Source: Chromobacterium subtsugae (lineage in GTDB: Bacteria > Pseudomonadota > Gammaproteobacteria > Burkholderiales > Chromobacteriaceae). Taken from it: a DNA stretch of 64,000 nt. Shown here in pieces: positions 1 through 9,178 of the stretch. The stretch's first letter is position 1. Each line of letters starts with the position of its first letter. The stretch is from NCBI RefSeq assembly GCF_001676875.1, contig NZ_JYKA01000017.1, positions 1-64,000 on the forward strand, in the 5' to 3' direction. The notes under the pieces were generated by a model that was not told the DNA's origin, did not search any database, and saw nothing but the letters and a program-made list of their open reading frames with translations. The translations under genes and the position numbers were made by a program.

Positions 1-1
1 T

Positions 2-28
2 AAAAAGCGTCGTTGGCGCTTTTTTTAT
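2..28. terminator. Bidirectional terminator hairpin
   Basis: A run of five A's followed by GCG pairs with CGC followed by a T run across a short loop. It sits just beyond the 3' end of the minus-strand gene at 45-536 and could also end a plus-strand transcript entering from outside the window. Confidence 0.6.
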
Positions 29-44
29 AATCTTTAATCCTCAC

Positions 45-536
45 TCAATTAACTGGCAGATGCATACTCAGCCACTTCTCCCAATCATCCGGTACGCACA
101 AACCAAATGCCGGGTTTAGTTCAATATCGCCATCATACTGGTGCAATATTCCAAGAGAACATTGCGTCTCCATACTAGATGCACGGGAAACCAATCCCCG
201 TACTACTATCTTATATCTAAGCCTGCGAAAATCTACTCCATAAATTCCCTGAAAATCTAATTCCTCCAGGTCTTCCGGCCATAAAGTATCCTCTTCGCCA
301 CTACTACTGTGAAACAAGCCCCCAAAAGTCTCTAACGTCCAATGTTCGTCTGACACTTCCTCTGTTTGACTAGTGATAGCAAACACTGTTCCGCCTACAA
401 CCTTCCCATTTCGATGAGATGGGAAAAAAGCAAAAGCAGCTGCATCAGCATGACTTGCCACAAACTCAACAGCAGCACCGTAATCTATCAATTCATCCTT
501 AAGAATGGACTGAGTTTTTGAGTAATCAATTGCCAC
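45..536 (-). CDS. Hypothetical protein, 163 aa
   Basis: I do not recognise a family. The start is probably the GTG at 536, with AGGA a few bases upstream. The product is acidic, soluble, without signal peptide or membrane segment, and has several Trp and Phe residues. It lies on the opposite strand to the vgrG operon, at the edge of a T6SS cargo island, where small acidic cytoplasmic proteins are often immunity proteins; that role is inference from context only. The local sequence is AT-richer than vgrG, suggesting accessory DNA. Confidence 0.6.
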   Translation of the reverse strand: MAIDYSKTQSILKDELIDYGAAVEFVASHADAAAFAFFPSHRNGKVVGGTVFAITSQTEEVSDEHWTLETFGGLFHSSSGEEDTLWPEDLEELDFQGIYGVDFRRLRYKIVVRGLVSRASSMETQCSLGILHQYDGDIELNPAFGLCVPDDWEKWLSMHLPVN

Positions 537-585
537 ATGCGTCCTAACAAAACTTAATTATTAAATTACAGGTAGAAATCTGAGA

Positions 586-909
586 TTAATGATAGAGCGG
601 ACTGACGGGCATACTAGCAGGCATAGGCTGACCATCAAGAGGCGAGCACAATGCATCACTACTCACCTCTCCCGCGCCTGTGTAATAGCATTGGAATGCT
701 CTGCCTTTTGCTTGGGCATTAAATTTTACAGTCAGGTTATCTGCACGCCTGACATTTGAAATACTGACTTCATCCGCTGGCATTCCCAAAGAAAATCCTG
801 CCTTTTCCTTAATAACATCGACTTTAAAAATTTTGACTTCTGGCAAACCATCAGCAAGCGAACTAGCCGTTGCAAAAACAAAGACAAGATTTATCAGACC
901 ATTCCGCAT
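586..909 (-). CDS. Small secreted hypothetical protein
   Basis: 107 residues with a hydrophobic N-terminal segment (about residues 4-18) ending near a small-residue region, consistent with a Sec signal peptide. Two Cys in the mature part could form a disulfide in the periplasm. No family is recognised. It lies 49 bp from the 163-residue gene on the same strand and may be co-transcribed with it. A periplasmic partner or immunity role beside a T6SS island is possible but only inferred. Confidence 0.5.
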   Translation of the reverse strand: MRNGLINLVFVFATASSLADGLPEVKIFKVDVIKEKAGFSLGMPADEVSISNVRRADNLTVKFNAQAKGRAFQCYYTGAGEVSSDALCSPLDGQPMPASMPVSPLYH

Positions 910-1050
910 AACACTTCCTTTTCTAAATTTTCCTGATAACGATGGTAATTTCGGTTTCCAAAGATATGGCTAGGCAACCCATCAGCACAATACAAGAAGA
1001 ACTCATTTATCATAACAGAGGGCAAACACCTCGTCATTTGCAAGCCAAAC

Positions 1051-1066
1051 CTGTCCAAATGGACAG
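1051..1066. promoter_or_regulatory. CviR-type quorum-sensing box upstream of vgrG
   Basis: The sequence CTGTCCAAATGGACAG is a perfect 16-bp dyad and matches the CviR consensus CTGNCCN4GGNCAG at every fixed position. It is centred about 114 bp before the vgrG start. An AT-rich stretch with -10-like sequence follows about 28-31 bp from its centre (around 1086-1096), the spacing expected for a LuxR-type activator that overlaps the -35 region. Binding itself is inferred. Confidence 0.6.
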
Positions 1067-1172
1067 TCTCAGCCCAACACATCCATATCAATAAAACGGT
1101 TATCCTTCGTTCTTCTCACTTATGTTGCAGTCGCACAAGCGCCCCAAACAGAGGCGCGCACATGGAAGAACC

Positions 1173-3818
1173 ATGGACATCACCGCACTTCTCGCCAGCT
1201 TCGCCTCAGCCTTTTCCCAAAATAACCGCCACATCACCCTTGCCATCGCCAGCGACGCCGCCGGCCCGGAACAGCTGCTGCCGCAGACGCTGGACGGCGA
1301 GGAAGGCGTATCCCGCCCCTACCGCTTCCAGCTGGATTGCCTGTCGCCGGATGGCCAGATTGAACTCAAGTCCCTGCTAGGCCACCCGGCCCGCATCGGC
1401 CTGATGAATGCCGAAGGCGGCGAGGACGTGCGCTGCGGCGTGATCAGCCAGGCGCGCTTGCTCGGCAGCGATGGCGGCTTTGCCCGCTACGGCCTCACGG
1501 TGGAGCCACCCTTTGCCTTGCTGCGCCATCGTCGGACTTCCCGCGTGTTCCAGGACATGACGGTGCCTGACATCATCAAACAGATCATCAGCGAGCATCA
1601 GGCCGCCAATCCGGCCTTTGCCCGCGTGCAGACGCTGGACATCAAGGTGGATGCCGCCCAGCCTTCGCGCAGCTACTGCCTGCAATATAGAGAGAACGAC
1701 TTCGATTTCATCGTGCGGCTGATGCATGAGGAGGGTTTCGCCTGGCGCTTCGAACACGTCGATGGTGACAGCCCCCAGGTGCGGCTTGTCGTGTTTGATG
1801 ATGCCTTCAGCCTGCCCGCCGGCAGCGCGCCAAGCGTGCGCTTCCATCGCGCCGACGCCACCGAGGAGCAAGACGGCCTGACCGACTGGCAGGCCGCGCG
1901 CCAGATCGTCGCCGGCGGCGTGGCGCTGGCCAGCTACGATTACCAGCCCACCCGCACCAGCCACAGCGGCGACACAAGCCAGGTGGACCAGGGACAGGCC
2001 GGCCAGGCGCTGCAGAGCAGCCTTAACCATTACGACGCCCCCGGCCTCTACTACGCCAGCGACGCCGACCAGCTCAGCCGCTACGCCCAACTACGCCAGC
2101 AGGCGCACGACCTGCAGGCCAAGACCTTCACCGGTTTCGGTGCGGTGCGCGGCCTGCAGGCCGGCGCGTGGTTCCGGCTGGACGACCACCCGGCGCACCA
2201 GGGCGACAGCGCGGAACAGCGCGAATTCGTCGTCACCGGCCAACGCATCCAGGCCCGCAACAACCTGCCGGGCGACCTATCCCAGCAGCTGCAGGCCATT
2301 GCCCCCGGCTTGGGCCTGCAGGCGGCAGACTCGACGACCGCGCCCTATCAGACCGAATTCCAGGCGCAACGGCGCGGCATCCCGCTGACGCCGGCCTATG
2401 CCGACACCCCGCACGCCAAGCCGACCAGCCTAGGCACCCAAACCGCGACCGTGGTCGGCCCGGCCGGCGAAGAGGTCCACACCGACGAGCACGGCCGCGT
2501 CAAAGTGCAATTCCACTGGCAGCGGCCGGACGAACACCCGACCATCGGCGCGGGGATGGACGACAAGTCATCCTGCTGGCTGCGCGTGGCCATGCCTTCG
2601 GCCGGCGCGGCGTGGGGGCATCAGTTCATTCCGCGCATCGGCCAGGAAGTGCTGGTCAACTTTATTGAGGGCGATATCGACCGCCCCTTGATTACCGGCA
2701 TGCTGTACAACGGCAGCCACCGCACGCCGACATTCAGCGGCGCCGGCAGCCTGCCAGCCAACAAGACGCTTTCCGGCATCCAGTCTAAAGAGCACCAGGG
2801 CGGCGGCTACAACGAGCTGCTGTTCGACGACACGCCTGGCGAAGTCCGCGCCAAGCTGTCCAGCGAGCCGGGCAAGACACAGCTGAATCAAGGCTTTCTG
2901 ACCTACCCGCGCAGCGACGGCATGGCCCAGCCACGCGGCGAAGGCTTCGAACTGCGCACCGACAACCACGGAGCCATTCGCGCCGGGCACGGCCTATTAC
3001 TGTCCACCGAGGCGCAGAACGGCGCAGGCGGGAAGCAACTGGCGCGCGAACATGCGCAAAGCCAGCTCGACGCCGCGCAGAGTCTCAGCCAGGCGCTGGC
3101 GGAAACCGCCGCCGGCCAGTTGGCCGACGCCATGGAAACCGGCCCGGACGAAATCACCCCGGACAACGCCAAGGACGGCATAAAAGAAAAAGGCCACCTG
3201 GCGCACCTGGCCAGCGCGTTGAAGGCGTGGGAGGCCGGCACCAACACCAACGGCGGCGGCGAGGTTCCCGGCCAGCAGCCCGTTATCATCCTGTCCGCCC
3301 CGGCCGGCATCGCCAGCCTGACCGAACAGAGCCAGACCCTGGCCGCCGGCCAAAATCTGGATCTGATTGCCCAGCGCGACAGCAACCACACCACCGGCCG
3401 GCGCTGGCTGCACAATGTCGGCATGCATATCAGTCTGTTCGTCGCGGGCGTCAAGGACAAGGTGGCGTTCAAGCTGATCGCGGCGAAAGGCAAGGTGCAG
3501 CTGCAGGCGCAAAGCGACGCCATGGAACTGACCGCCGACCAGGACTTGACCATCACATCGGCCAAGCAAAAGATCCACGCCAACGCCAAGCAAGAAATCC
3601 TGCTGACCAGCGGCGGCGCCTATGTCTGGATCAAGGATGGCAAGATCGAACTGCACGCGCCTGGCAACGTCAGTATCAAGGCCGGCAAACACGACTGGAG
3701 CGGGCCGGATCAGATGGGGCCGCCCTTGCCGCAGTTCCCCAACAATGTCTGCATCCCCTGCCTACTGAAAGCGATGGCCGCGCGCAGCCCGGTCGCCACC
3801 ACCACGCCCGGAGCCTAA
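1173..3818 (+). CDS. vgrG: T6SS spike protein VgrG
   Basis: 881 residues; start ATG at 1173 with GGAAGA just upstream. An N-terminal gp27/gp5-like VgrG core (about residues 1-500) shows the typical late-core features DEHGRVKVQFHW and the GQEVLVNFIEGD region. A C-terminal DUF2345-type domain (about 640-800) with repeated short beta segments follows, ending in a short Pro/Ala tail. VgrG trimers form the puncturing tip of the type VI needle and carry effectors. The DUF4123 adaptor starts 3 bp after its stop, so the next three genes are expected to be its effector-loading cargo. A quorum-sensing box lies upstream. Confidence 0.95.
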   Translation: MDITALLASFASAFSQNNRHITLAIASDAAGPEQLLPQTLDGEEGVSRPYRFQLDCLSPDGQIELKSLLGHPARIGLMNAEGGEDVRCGVISQARLLGSDGGFARYGLTVEPPFALLRHRRTSRVFQDMTVPDIIKQIISEHQAANPAFARVQTLDIKVDAAQPSRSYCLQYRENDFDFIVRLMHEEGFAWRFEHVDGDSPQVRLVVFDDAFSLPAGSAPSVRFHRADATEEQDGLTDWQAARQIVAGGVALASYDYQPTRTSHSGDTSQVDQGQAGQALQSSLNHYDAPGLYYASDADQLSRYAQLRQQAHDLQAKTFTGFGAVRGLQAGAWFRLDDHPAHQGDSAEQREFVVTGQRIQARNNLPGDLSQQLQAIAPGLGLQAADSTTAPYQTEFQAQRRGIPLTPAYADTPHAKPTSLGTQTATVVGPAGEEVHTDEHGRVKVQFHWQRPDEHPTIGAGMDDKSSCWLRVAMPSAGAAWGHQFIPRIGQEVLVNFIEGDIDRPLITGMLYNGSHRTPTFSGAGSLPANKTLSGIQSKEHQGGGYNELLFDDTPGEVRAKLSSEPGKTQLNQGFLTYPRSDGMAQPRGEGFELRTDNHGAIRAGHGLLLSTEAQNGAGGKQLAREHAQSQLDAAQSLSQALAETAAGQLADAMETGPDEITPDNAKDGIKEKGHLAHLASALKAWEAGTNTNGGGEVPGQQPVIILSAPAGIASLTEQSQTLAAGQNLDLIAQRDSNHTTGRRWLHNVGMHISLFVAGVKDKVAFKLIAAKGKVQLQAQSDAMELTADQDLTITSAKQKIHANAKQEILLTSGGAYVWIKDGKIELHAPGNVSIKAGKHDWSGPDQMGPPLPQFPNNVCIPCLLKAMAARSPVATTTPGA

Positions 3819-3821
3819 GCC

Positions 3822-4667
3822 ATGTTCCTGCAGAATCGCCACGCCCCGGAATTGCTGCCGCAGTTGCATCAATGGATGGCCATAAACGAAAACGGCCATT
3901 ACTGCTGGCTGATGGATGGCAGCCAGCTCGACGCCAAGGAAAAGCGCTGGCTGCAACGCCGCCAGCCTTGGCAGCGCGCGCTGGATGACACCCCGATGGA
4001 TGCGCTGGAAGACTTCGGCCCACTAATTTGGACAGAGCCGCTGCATCTGCAAGAGTGGTGGCCGGAATGGCTGGCCATCACGTCCGGCCGCCCACTACTC
4101 AGCGTGGTGGAATTCCGCCATGCCGTCCCGGATAGCGCGTTCTGGCACTGGCTCAGCGACTTCCGCACCGACGACGGGCAAAAGCTGCTGCTGCGCTTTG
4201 CCGACACCCACACACTAGCCAACGTGCTGCCGCTGATGTCCGACGAGCAATTGACGATGCTCGCCTCCCAGGTCGCCCGCTGGGGCTGGATCGGCCGCAC
4301 TGGCGAATGGGAGGCGGCCACCCTGCGCGACACACCCACGATTCCGGCGCCGTGGGAACCGTTGGAGTTTACGCAAGCGCAATTCGATAGAATGATGGAC
4401 CGCGCCCGGCCGGACATGCTCCCGCCGATCCTCGCACACTATGAAGTGGAGCTGCCCCAGGACGAAACACCGGCATCGCTCCATCTGCGTCTTAGCCAGC
4501 TGGCTGAAGCGATGAGCAGTTACGGCATTCAGGATGAACCGAGCCAAGCCCTTTTTGCCTCACTTGCATTTGAGCAGGGTGATAGCTTCCATCAAGAAAC
4601 AGAATGGCAAGAGTTCTGGAATCGAACCCGCAAGGGGCAACTCCTTACAGCTGCACTATCAGAATAA
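3822..4667 (+). CDS. DUF4123 T6SS effector adaptor (TAP)
   Basis: 281 residues. The N-terminal half is Trp-rich and matches the DUF4123 pattern: an early segment around YCWLMDGS, then GRPLLSVVEF and FWHWLSDFRT followed by a region resembling LLRFADTHTL. DUF4123 proteins are chaperone-adaptors that bind a specific effector and load it on the cognate VgrG. The gene lies directly between vgrG and the lipoprotein/Tle1-like pair, so the lipase at 5211-7352 is the likely client. GC content is high like vgrG, whereas the next two genes are AT-rich. Confidence 0.85.
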   Translation: MFLQNRHAPELLPQLHQWMAINENGHYCWLMDGSQLDAKEKRWLQRRQPWQRALDDTPMDALEDFGPLIWTEPLHLQEWWPEWLAITSGRPLLSVVEFRHAVPDSAFWHWLSDFRTDDGQKLLLRFADTHTLANVLPLMSDEQLTMLASQVARWGWIGRTGEWEAATLRDTPTIPAPWEPLEFTQAQFDRMMDRARPDMLPPILAHYEVELPQDETPASLHLRLSQLAEAMSSYGIQDEPSQALFASLAFEQGDSFHQETEWQEFWNRTRKGQLLTAALSE

Positions 4668-4683
4668 ACTCTTGGACAGATAA

Positions 4684-5214
4684 ATGCGTATTCTATTCAT
4701 AATATCTTTTATAGCCATACTAACCGGATGCAAAGATGAAATGCTCGCCGTTCCGGTCGGCGCATATAACTATACAAATCACGACATTAGTATGGTGTGG
4801 GCGGATGGACATTGGGTCGGTGGCCCAAGAGTAAATGAAGGCGGCGGAACGGCAGGTTCAATTACTTTACCAAGAGAATACAAACCAGGAACATCCGTAA
4901 AGCTTCAATGGGAGAGAAGTGTTTGCATACACGACACTCCAGAGTGCGAAAAAAGAGATGCAAGCGGAGGATTTATACTAACAACCAAGAGCAAAACTGT
5001 AACCATCCCTCCCTACGATGGGAAGACGATGGCCGAAGTACAGGTTGTTTTATTGCCAAATGATGATGCTAGAATCTACGTTGAAAACATGTCCCTATTC
5101 CATAAAGAACATCCATCCCATAAGGAATTTGGCACACTTATAGAAGATGGCCCAAGGCCACTAGAGGGGATATGGCCTCAGGGCAGCATCAAGCCAAAGG
5201 ATGCATCCAAATGA
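4684..5214 (+). CDS. Lipoprotein, DUF3304-like; probable Tle immunity
   Basis: 176 residues with a signal sequence ending in the lipobox LTGC (Cys at about residue 16), so it is predicted to be anchored in a membrane facing the periplasm. The mature part resembles DUF3304 proteins, with a GAYNYTNHDI segment near the N-terminus and two further Cys. Such lipoproteins commonly neutralise Tle phospholipase effectors in the periplasm. Its stop overlaps the lipase start (ATGA), so the pair is translationally coupled, with immunity made first. The immunity role is inferred from lipobox, family and position. Confidence 0.75.
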   Translation: MRILFIISFIAILTGCKDEMLAVPVGAYNYTNHDISMVWADGHWVGGPRVNEGGGTAGSITLPREYKPGTSVKLQWERSVCIHDTPECEKRDASGGFILTTKSKTVTIPPYDGKTMAEVQVVLLPNDDARIYVENMSLFHKEHPSHKEFGTLIEDGPRPLEGIWPQGSIKPKDASK

Positions 5215-7352
5215 GTGTACAAAATGCTAGCTGCCCGGCACCTGAAAAAGAAAGCACCACTCAAAAAGCTGCACGCTTTCAAACAAAAGCTGAGCTTGGC
5301 AACAATGTCAATAAAAAAACCGAGCCAAGCTGCAAGACTAACATATGGTCAAACTTCTTTTTCGATGGAACAAATAACAACCGCGACAGAGATTTAGTAG
5401 ACGCAGTAAATAGTGGAAAACCAAGATATCGATGCGATCATTCAAATATTGTTTCACTATATGAAACAGCAATTGATGATCAAAAGGCAAACCATTACAC
5501 CCATTACATGCAAGGCGTGGGGACTATTTTTAAAGACATCAACGAAAATGAACCATCAGATATGGGGTTATCCATGGCTGCCGGTGGCCAAGCCAGGCTA
5601 AGTTATGCATACTATCAATTATGCAATGACATATCTCTTGCATTTAATGGAAAGCGCCTATTCACCGCGGAAGATTTTAAAAAAGAGCTAAGAGTAGCTA
5701 AAGATAGAAATCCTAATCCTAGATTCCCTGACCTCTCCTCACTTGATGCAGTTCAAAAAAAACTAGCACTCAACATAGGAAATAATAAAAATACGCCCAA
5801 AATAGAGATCGTCAACATTGCCGTGTTCGGTTTCTCACGCGGAGCCGCATTAGCTAGAGTATTTTGCCGCTGGCTGGAGCTATCTTGCAAACGTCAGGGC
5901 GATACTTGGTTATTTGCCGGATGCGTCCCGATTCGTCTTTATTTCTTAGGAATATTTGACACTGTTGCTTCCGTCGGGATGGCACACTCAACACCAGGGA
6001 TAGGGAGAGCACCAGGTCGCTCAGCCAATGGTGTCGTAGATGGTCAAAACAGCTGGGCTACGCCGGACATGTTAAAAGTAACCAGCTTCACCAAACAGTG
6101 CCGCCATTATGTGGCCTCGCATGAAGTGCGTTACTCCTTCCCGTTAACCAGCATTCGGCATGAAGATGGCAGCATGCCCCTAAATGCAGTTGAAGTTGTT
6201 TACCCTGGCTCGCATTCTGACGTAGGCGGTGGCTATGGCCCTGGCGACCAAGGGAAGGCCGTAGGCCATAGACGAAAGCTTCTAAGTCAAATAGCTTTGC
6301 TCAATATGTATAACGACGCAAGAGCTGCAGGCGTTCCCCTTCGCTCTCTTTCAGCCCTAAAAAGAGATCCTGCCGCACAAGACTTTGAAATTGACCCACT
6401 TCTCATTAAACGTTTTAATACCTATATGGCATGGGCCAACGCAGGCGGCCGCATGGTAGAAGATGCACTCTATGCCCATTTGAAAAAATATTGGCATTGG
6501 CGCATTGCGACTAGCCCGCAGTTTATGCAGCAAGATTGCATCCAACAGCTTAGCAAAGGGGCTACACAGCGCAGCTCGCGCTCCGACAAGCAAGACTTAG
6601 AGGACATGCGCGCCAGTGAAAAAGATTGGCAAGGTGACCTATCCAGAGCGCGCATAGTAGAAAGCGAAGTTAATGAAGCTGCTGAGCTATTGCGGCTGCA
6701 ATCGGAAGAGGGTAAGCAACCCGTTCCGAAGGATGTTCATGATTTCTTTGATCAACATCTTCATGACTCGCATGCCTCATTTTATATGATCGGCCCGACA
6801 ACTGCATGGCAGCGACAACAACGTATCGCAGATGCAAGGCACAAGAGCAAGAGCGTCATATACAATCCCGCAATCGGATTAACGCCGAAGAAACTCAGCC
6901 CATTCGAACAGAAGTTAGCCAAGTGCGCGCCAGGCGACTCAGACGATCCCAAGAAAATTGACAGCTCAAATTATCCCGTTGTGACGGATAGCGACTATTC
7001 CGATCTGGTCAAAGGAGATGGCGCTGGCGGTACGGTCGCATCTGCAATGACAAATACCCGCCGCGAGATTGGCGGACATGCCCATCAGCGCGCAACGTTC
7101 GTAGGCCGCTACGAACGCTATGCGAAAACGACCAGCTCAATTGATTTCCTCGCGCGCGACACACTAAAAGCTCGCCAGGATCAGCTAGCTCACGATTACA
7201 ATGAGCAAGTCAGGATACGCAATATGGTCTTTGAAAACCAAAAAGCCATTCTGAAAGACCAAGGACTATCGACTAATCAACTAGAAAAGACTCATCAGCA
7301 AGACATGATGCAGCTTGGCATAAAGTTCCGTGACCAACTTCAGAGCCTTTAA
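5211..7352 (+). CDS. Tle1-like T6SS lipase effector (DUF2235)
   Basis: 713 residues; ATG at 5211 overlaps the lipoprotein stop. It has the DUF2235 alpha/beta-hydrolase pattern: NFFFDGTNNN near residue 50, nucleophile elbow GFSRG with Ser209, FDTVAS with Asp250 and SHSDVGGGY with His335, giving a plausible Ser-Asp-His triad. Family members of this type are T6SS phospholipases that attack membranes from the periplasm. The C-terminal 300 residues are polar and charged, with coiled-coil character. No signal peptide, as expected for T6SS delivery. Context (VgrG, DUF4123, lipoprotein) supports the call. Confidence 0.85.
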   Translation: MSVQNASCPAPEKESTTQKAARFQTKAELGNNVNKKTEPSCKTNIWSNFFFDGTNNNRDRDLVDAVNSGKPRYRCDHSNIVSLYETAIDDQKANHYTHYMQGVGTIFKDINENEPSDMGLSMAAGGQARLSYAYYQLCNDISLAFNGKRLFTAEDFKKELRVAKDRNPNPRFPDLSSLDAVQKKLALNIGNNKNTPKIEIVNIAVFGFSRGAALARVFCRWLELSCKRQGDTWLFAGCVPIRLYFLGIFDTVASVGMAHSTPGIGRAPGRSANGVVDGQNSWATPDMLKVTSFTKQCRHYVASHEVRYSFPLTSIRHEDGSMPLNAVEVVYPGSHSDVGGGYGPGDQGKAVGHRRKLLSQIALLNMYNDARAAGVPLRSLSALKRDPAAQDFEIDPLLIKRFNTYMAWANAGGRMVEDALYAHLKKYWHWRIATSPQFMQQDCIQQLSKGATQRSSRSDKQDLEDMRASEKDWQGDLSRARIVESEVNEAAELLRLQSEEGKQPVPKDVHDFFDQHLHDSHASFYMIGPTTAWQRQQRIADARHKSKSVIYNPAIGLTPKKLSPFEQKLAKCAPGDSDDPKKIDSSNYPVVTDSDYSDLVKGDGAGGTVASAMTNTRREIGGHAHQRATFVGRYERYAKTTSSIDFLARDTLKARQDQLAHDYNEQVRIRNMVFENQKAILKDQGLSTNQLEKTHQQDMMQLGIKFRDQLQSL

Positions 7353-7591
7353 GACTCGCTTAATCTTGATTAAGCTTAACAAGCTTTAAACGTGAACTAA
7401 ACCGCAACGAAAATGAATCTCTTGATGGTTGCCTAGCCGCGCGGACAGCGGTATGCTGGAGTTCCCTCCCGCCTTCAAGCGTGAGGAAAAAAAAGGCCGC
7501 ATTAAGCGGCCCCAAGGGGTAGAAAACAACGCCCTGATTCCAGCAGGGCAAGATGCATAAGTGAAGAGCATTGCGTACAAACTTTAATGAA

Positions 7592-7620
7592 ACAGCCACA
7601 AACCTGTGGCTGTTTTTTTA
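7592..7620 (+). terminator. Rho-independent terminator
   Basis: A nine-base stem ACAGCCACA/TGTGGCTGT with a four-base loop runs into seven T's. It lies about 240 bp after the lipase stop and is the likely end of the vgrG operon. The interval 7353-7591 holds only further short hairpins (for example GGCCGC/GCGGCC near 7495-7513) and no convincing gene. Confidence 0.8.
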
Positions 7621-7722
7621 CAGCATCCATTTACGTCCCCCGCCTCCGCCTCCTCCTACCCTTCTTCAAATCCATTTCCAGCTTTGAGGCCGGCCCTCCT
7701 TCTTCTTACTCATCCAGACCAC

Positions 7723-8184
7723 TCACATCAAATACTTTGAATACGAATCAAACCCTTGGCGTGGGAATGGCAAATCCAGTTCCTCTCCTACTGGCCACCC
7801 CGGAGGGTAAGCGGGATATGTAAGCCAGAAGCAAAGCGAATCACCACTAGGCGTTAGGCTCCACTGATAGATGCCACACCCCGCATAGTAGCAAACAGGC
7901 TGCCCATATAGTTTCCCGATAACTTGCAGCCGCTGATAAAAATGAGGGGTAGAAAGCATCTCCAATGGGGAGATATTTTCTACAAAGGACAAATGACGAA
8001 CTCGCCCTTCTATGGAATCAAAAGCCATGAAGGATAGTTCTGGAGAATGAGGAATACCAGTTTGTGCAAGCACCAACAACTGCTCCCACTCTACTGGATT
8101 TAAATCTTTCTGGATATGATCGGCAACAATCTTACAAAATTCTGGTTGAAAATTTTCCAATGACAATAGTTCTGAATCGGCCAT
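7723..8184 (-). CDS. Hypothetical protein, 153 aa
   Basis: Start chosen at the ATG of MADSELLSL; an upstream in-frame start at 8205 would add seven residues. The protein is acidic, soluble, rich in aromatic residues toward the C-terminus, and has no recognised motif. It is transcribed toward the T6SS operon terminator. A cytoplasmic immunity or orphan accessory role is possible, but I see nothing decisive. Confidence 0.6.
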   Translation of the reverse strand: MADSELLSLENFQPEFCKIVADHIQKDLNPVEWEQLLVLAQTGIPHSPELSFMAFDSIEGRVRHLSFVENISPLEMLSTPHFYQRLQVIGKLYGQPVCYYAGCGIYQWSLTPSGDSLCFWLTYPAYPPGWPVGEELDLPFPRQGFDSYSKYLM

Positions 8185-8280
8185 ATCTAAACCCCAACAA
8201 GTCAAAGTTTTGATATGGCCATTGTAGTTATCTCAATTATTAAAAAAAGGGGGGAGAACCACCTTATCAAAGCAATACAG

Positions 8281-9177
8281 CTATGTTAGCATTGCAGCTT
8301 TTTTCTTTTCTCTTTCCAGCGAAGCAAGGCTCTGAGAACTTGCATTAACGACAATACCTATTACAACAATAAGAGAGAAAAACACCTTTTCTGCTGTAAC
8401 AACCTCACCTAGAACAATATGAGAAAAGAGTAACGCAAAGCCAGGAACAAGTAAATAACTAGGGGCACTTAAGACTAGCTGGTTTTGACTCAACAACAGC
8501 GTCCAAAGACCATAGCCAATCAATGTTGTCACATAACCCTGAAAAGCGATAGCCATCCAGGTTTGCTGATCAATCCGCAACACCGTATCCATAATGGACT
8601 TTCCAGCTACAATATTAATTACAAAGAAAATAACTGCAGAAACCAAGCTCCCCCAGGAGACAAAGGCCAATGGACGCTCAGTTCTGGACAACCTAACGGC
8701 TAAGTTAGCAAATGTCCAACTAAAGGCTGACCCTAGCACAAAAGCAATTCCAGCAACATTTACCCCTCCTCCCTTGATCTTGGAGATAGAGTAAATCCCA
8801 AGCCCCGCAATCAAGCAGCCAATAATATTAAATTTATTCCACTTCTCCTTTAAGAAAAAAATCCCGCCAACAGCCGTAAACAATGAGCCAGACTGCATAA
8901 TGACGGAAGAAATTCCAGTATCAATCCCTGTCTTAAGTCCTTTAAAAAACAGAAACAAGCCAAAGGCGAACGCTAGCCCATAAAGCAGCACATAGCGATA
9001 TTCCTCTTTCTTGCTAAGTCGCAAGAACAAACAGGCTGGCAGCGCAGCAAAAACCACTCTCAGCATTGCTGTTTCTAGCGGATCAATATGTATTGAGCTA
9101 ACTTTAGCGGCAACATAGTTGAAGCCAAAAATACCCGTGGATAGAAGAACGATAAGAATGGTTTTACTGAGCTTCAT
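8281..9177 (-). CDS. EamA/DMT-family transporter
   Basis: 298 residues with about ten hydrophobic segments arranged as two five-helix EamA repeats, typical of drug/metabolite transporters of the inner membrane. The N-terminal FGFNYVAAK and later FLKEKWN and LGEVVTAEK segments match the usual EamA positions. It starts one base after the stop of the PAS-LuxR regulator, so the two form an operon. The substrate is unknown; it may export a small metabolite or serve the RiPP block on the other side of the intergenic region. DMT carriers are not known peptide exporters, so that link is weak. Confidence 0.85.
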   Translation of the reverse strand: MKLSKTILIVLLSTGIFGFNYVAAKVSSIHIDPLETAMLRVVFAALPACLFLRLSKKEEYRYVLLYGLAFAFGLFLFFKGLKTGIDTGISSVIMQSGSLFTAVGGIFFLKEKWNKFNIIGCLIAGLGIYSISKIKGGGVNVAGIAFVLGSAFSWTFANLAVRLSRTERPLAFVSWGSLVSAVIFFVINIVAGKSIMDTVLRIDQQTWMAIAFQGYVTTLIGYGLWTLLLSQNQLVLSAPSYLLVPGFALLFSHIVLGEVVTAEKVFFSLIVVIGIVVNASSQSLASLEREKKKAAMLT

Positions 9178-9178
9178 A

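Noticed and set aside
894-1091. Minus-strand 65-codon frame upstream of vgrG
   Set aside because: Overlaps the secreted-protein gene and the CviR box, has no recognisable features and no good ribosome site.
1100-1120. TCTTCTCAC near vgrG as a left attachment site
   Set aside because: Only nine bases match the tRNA-Pro 3' end and they are in the wrong orientation relative to attR.
7360-7823. Short frames on both strands after the lipase gene
   Set aside because: They overlap terminator hairpins and the 3' end of another gene; sequences look non-coding.
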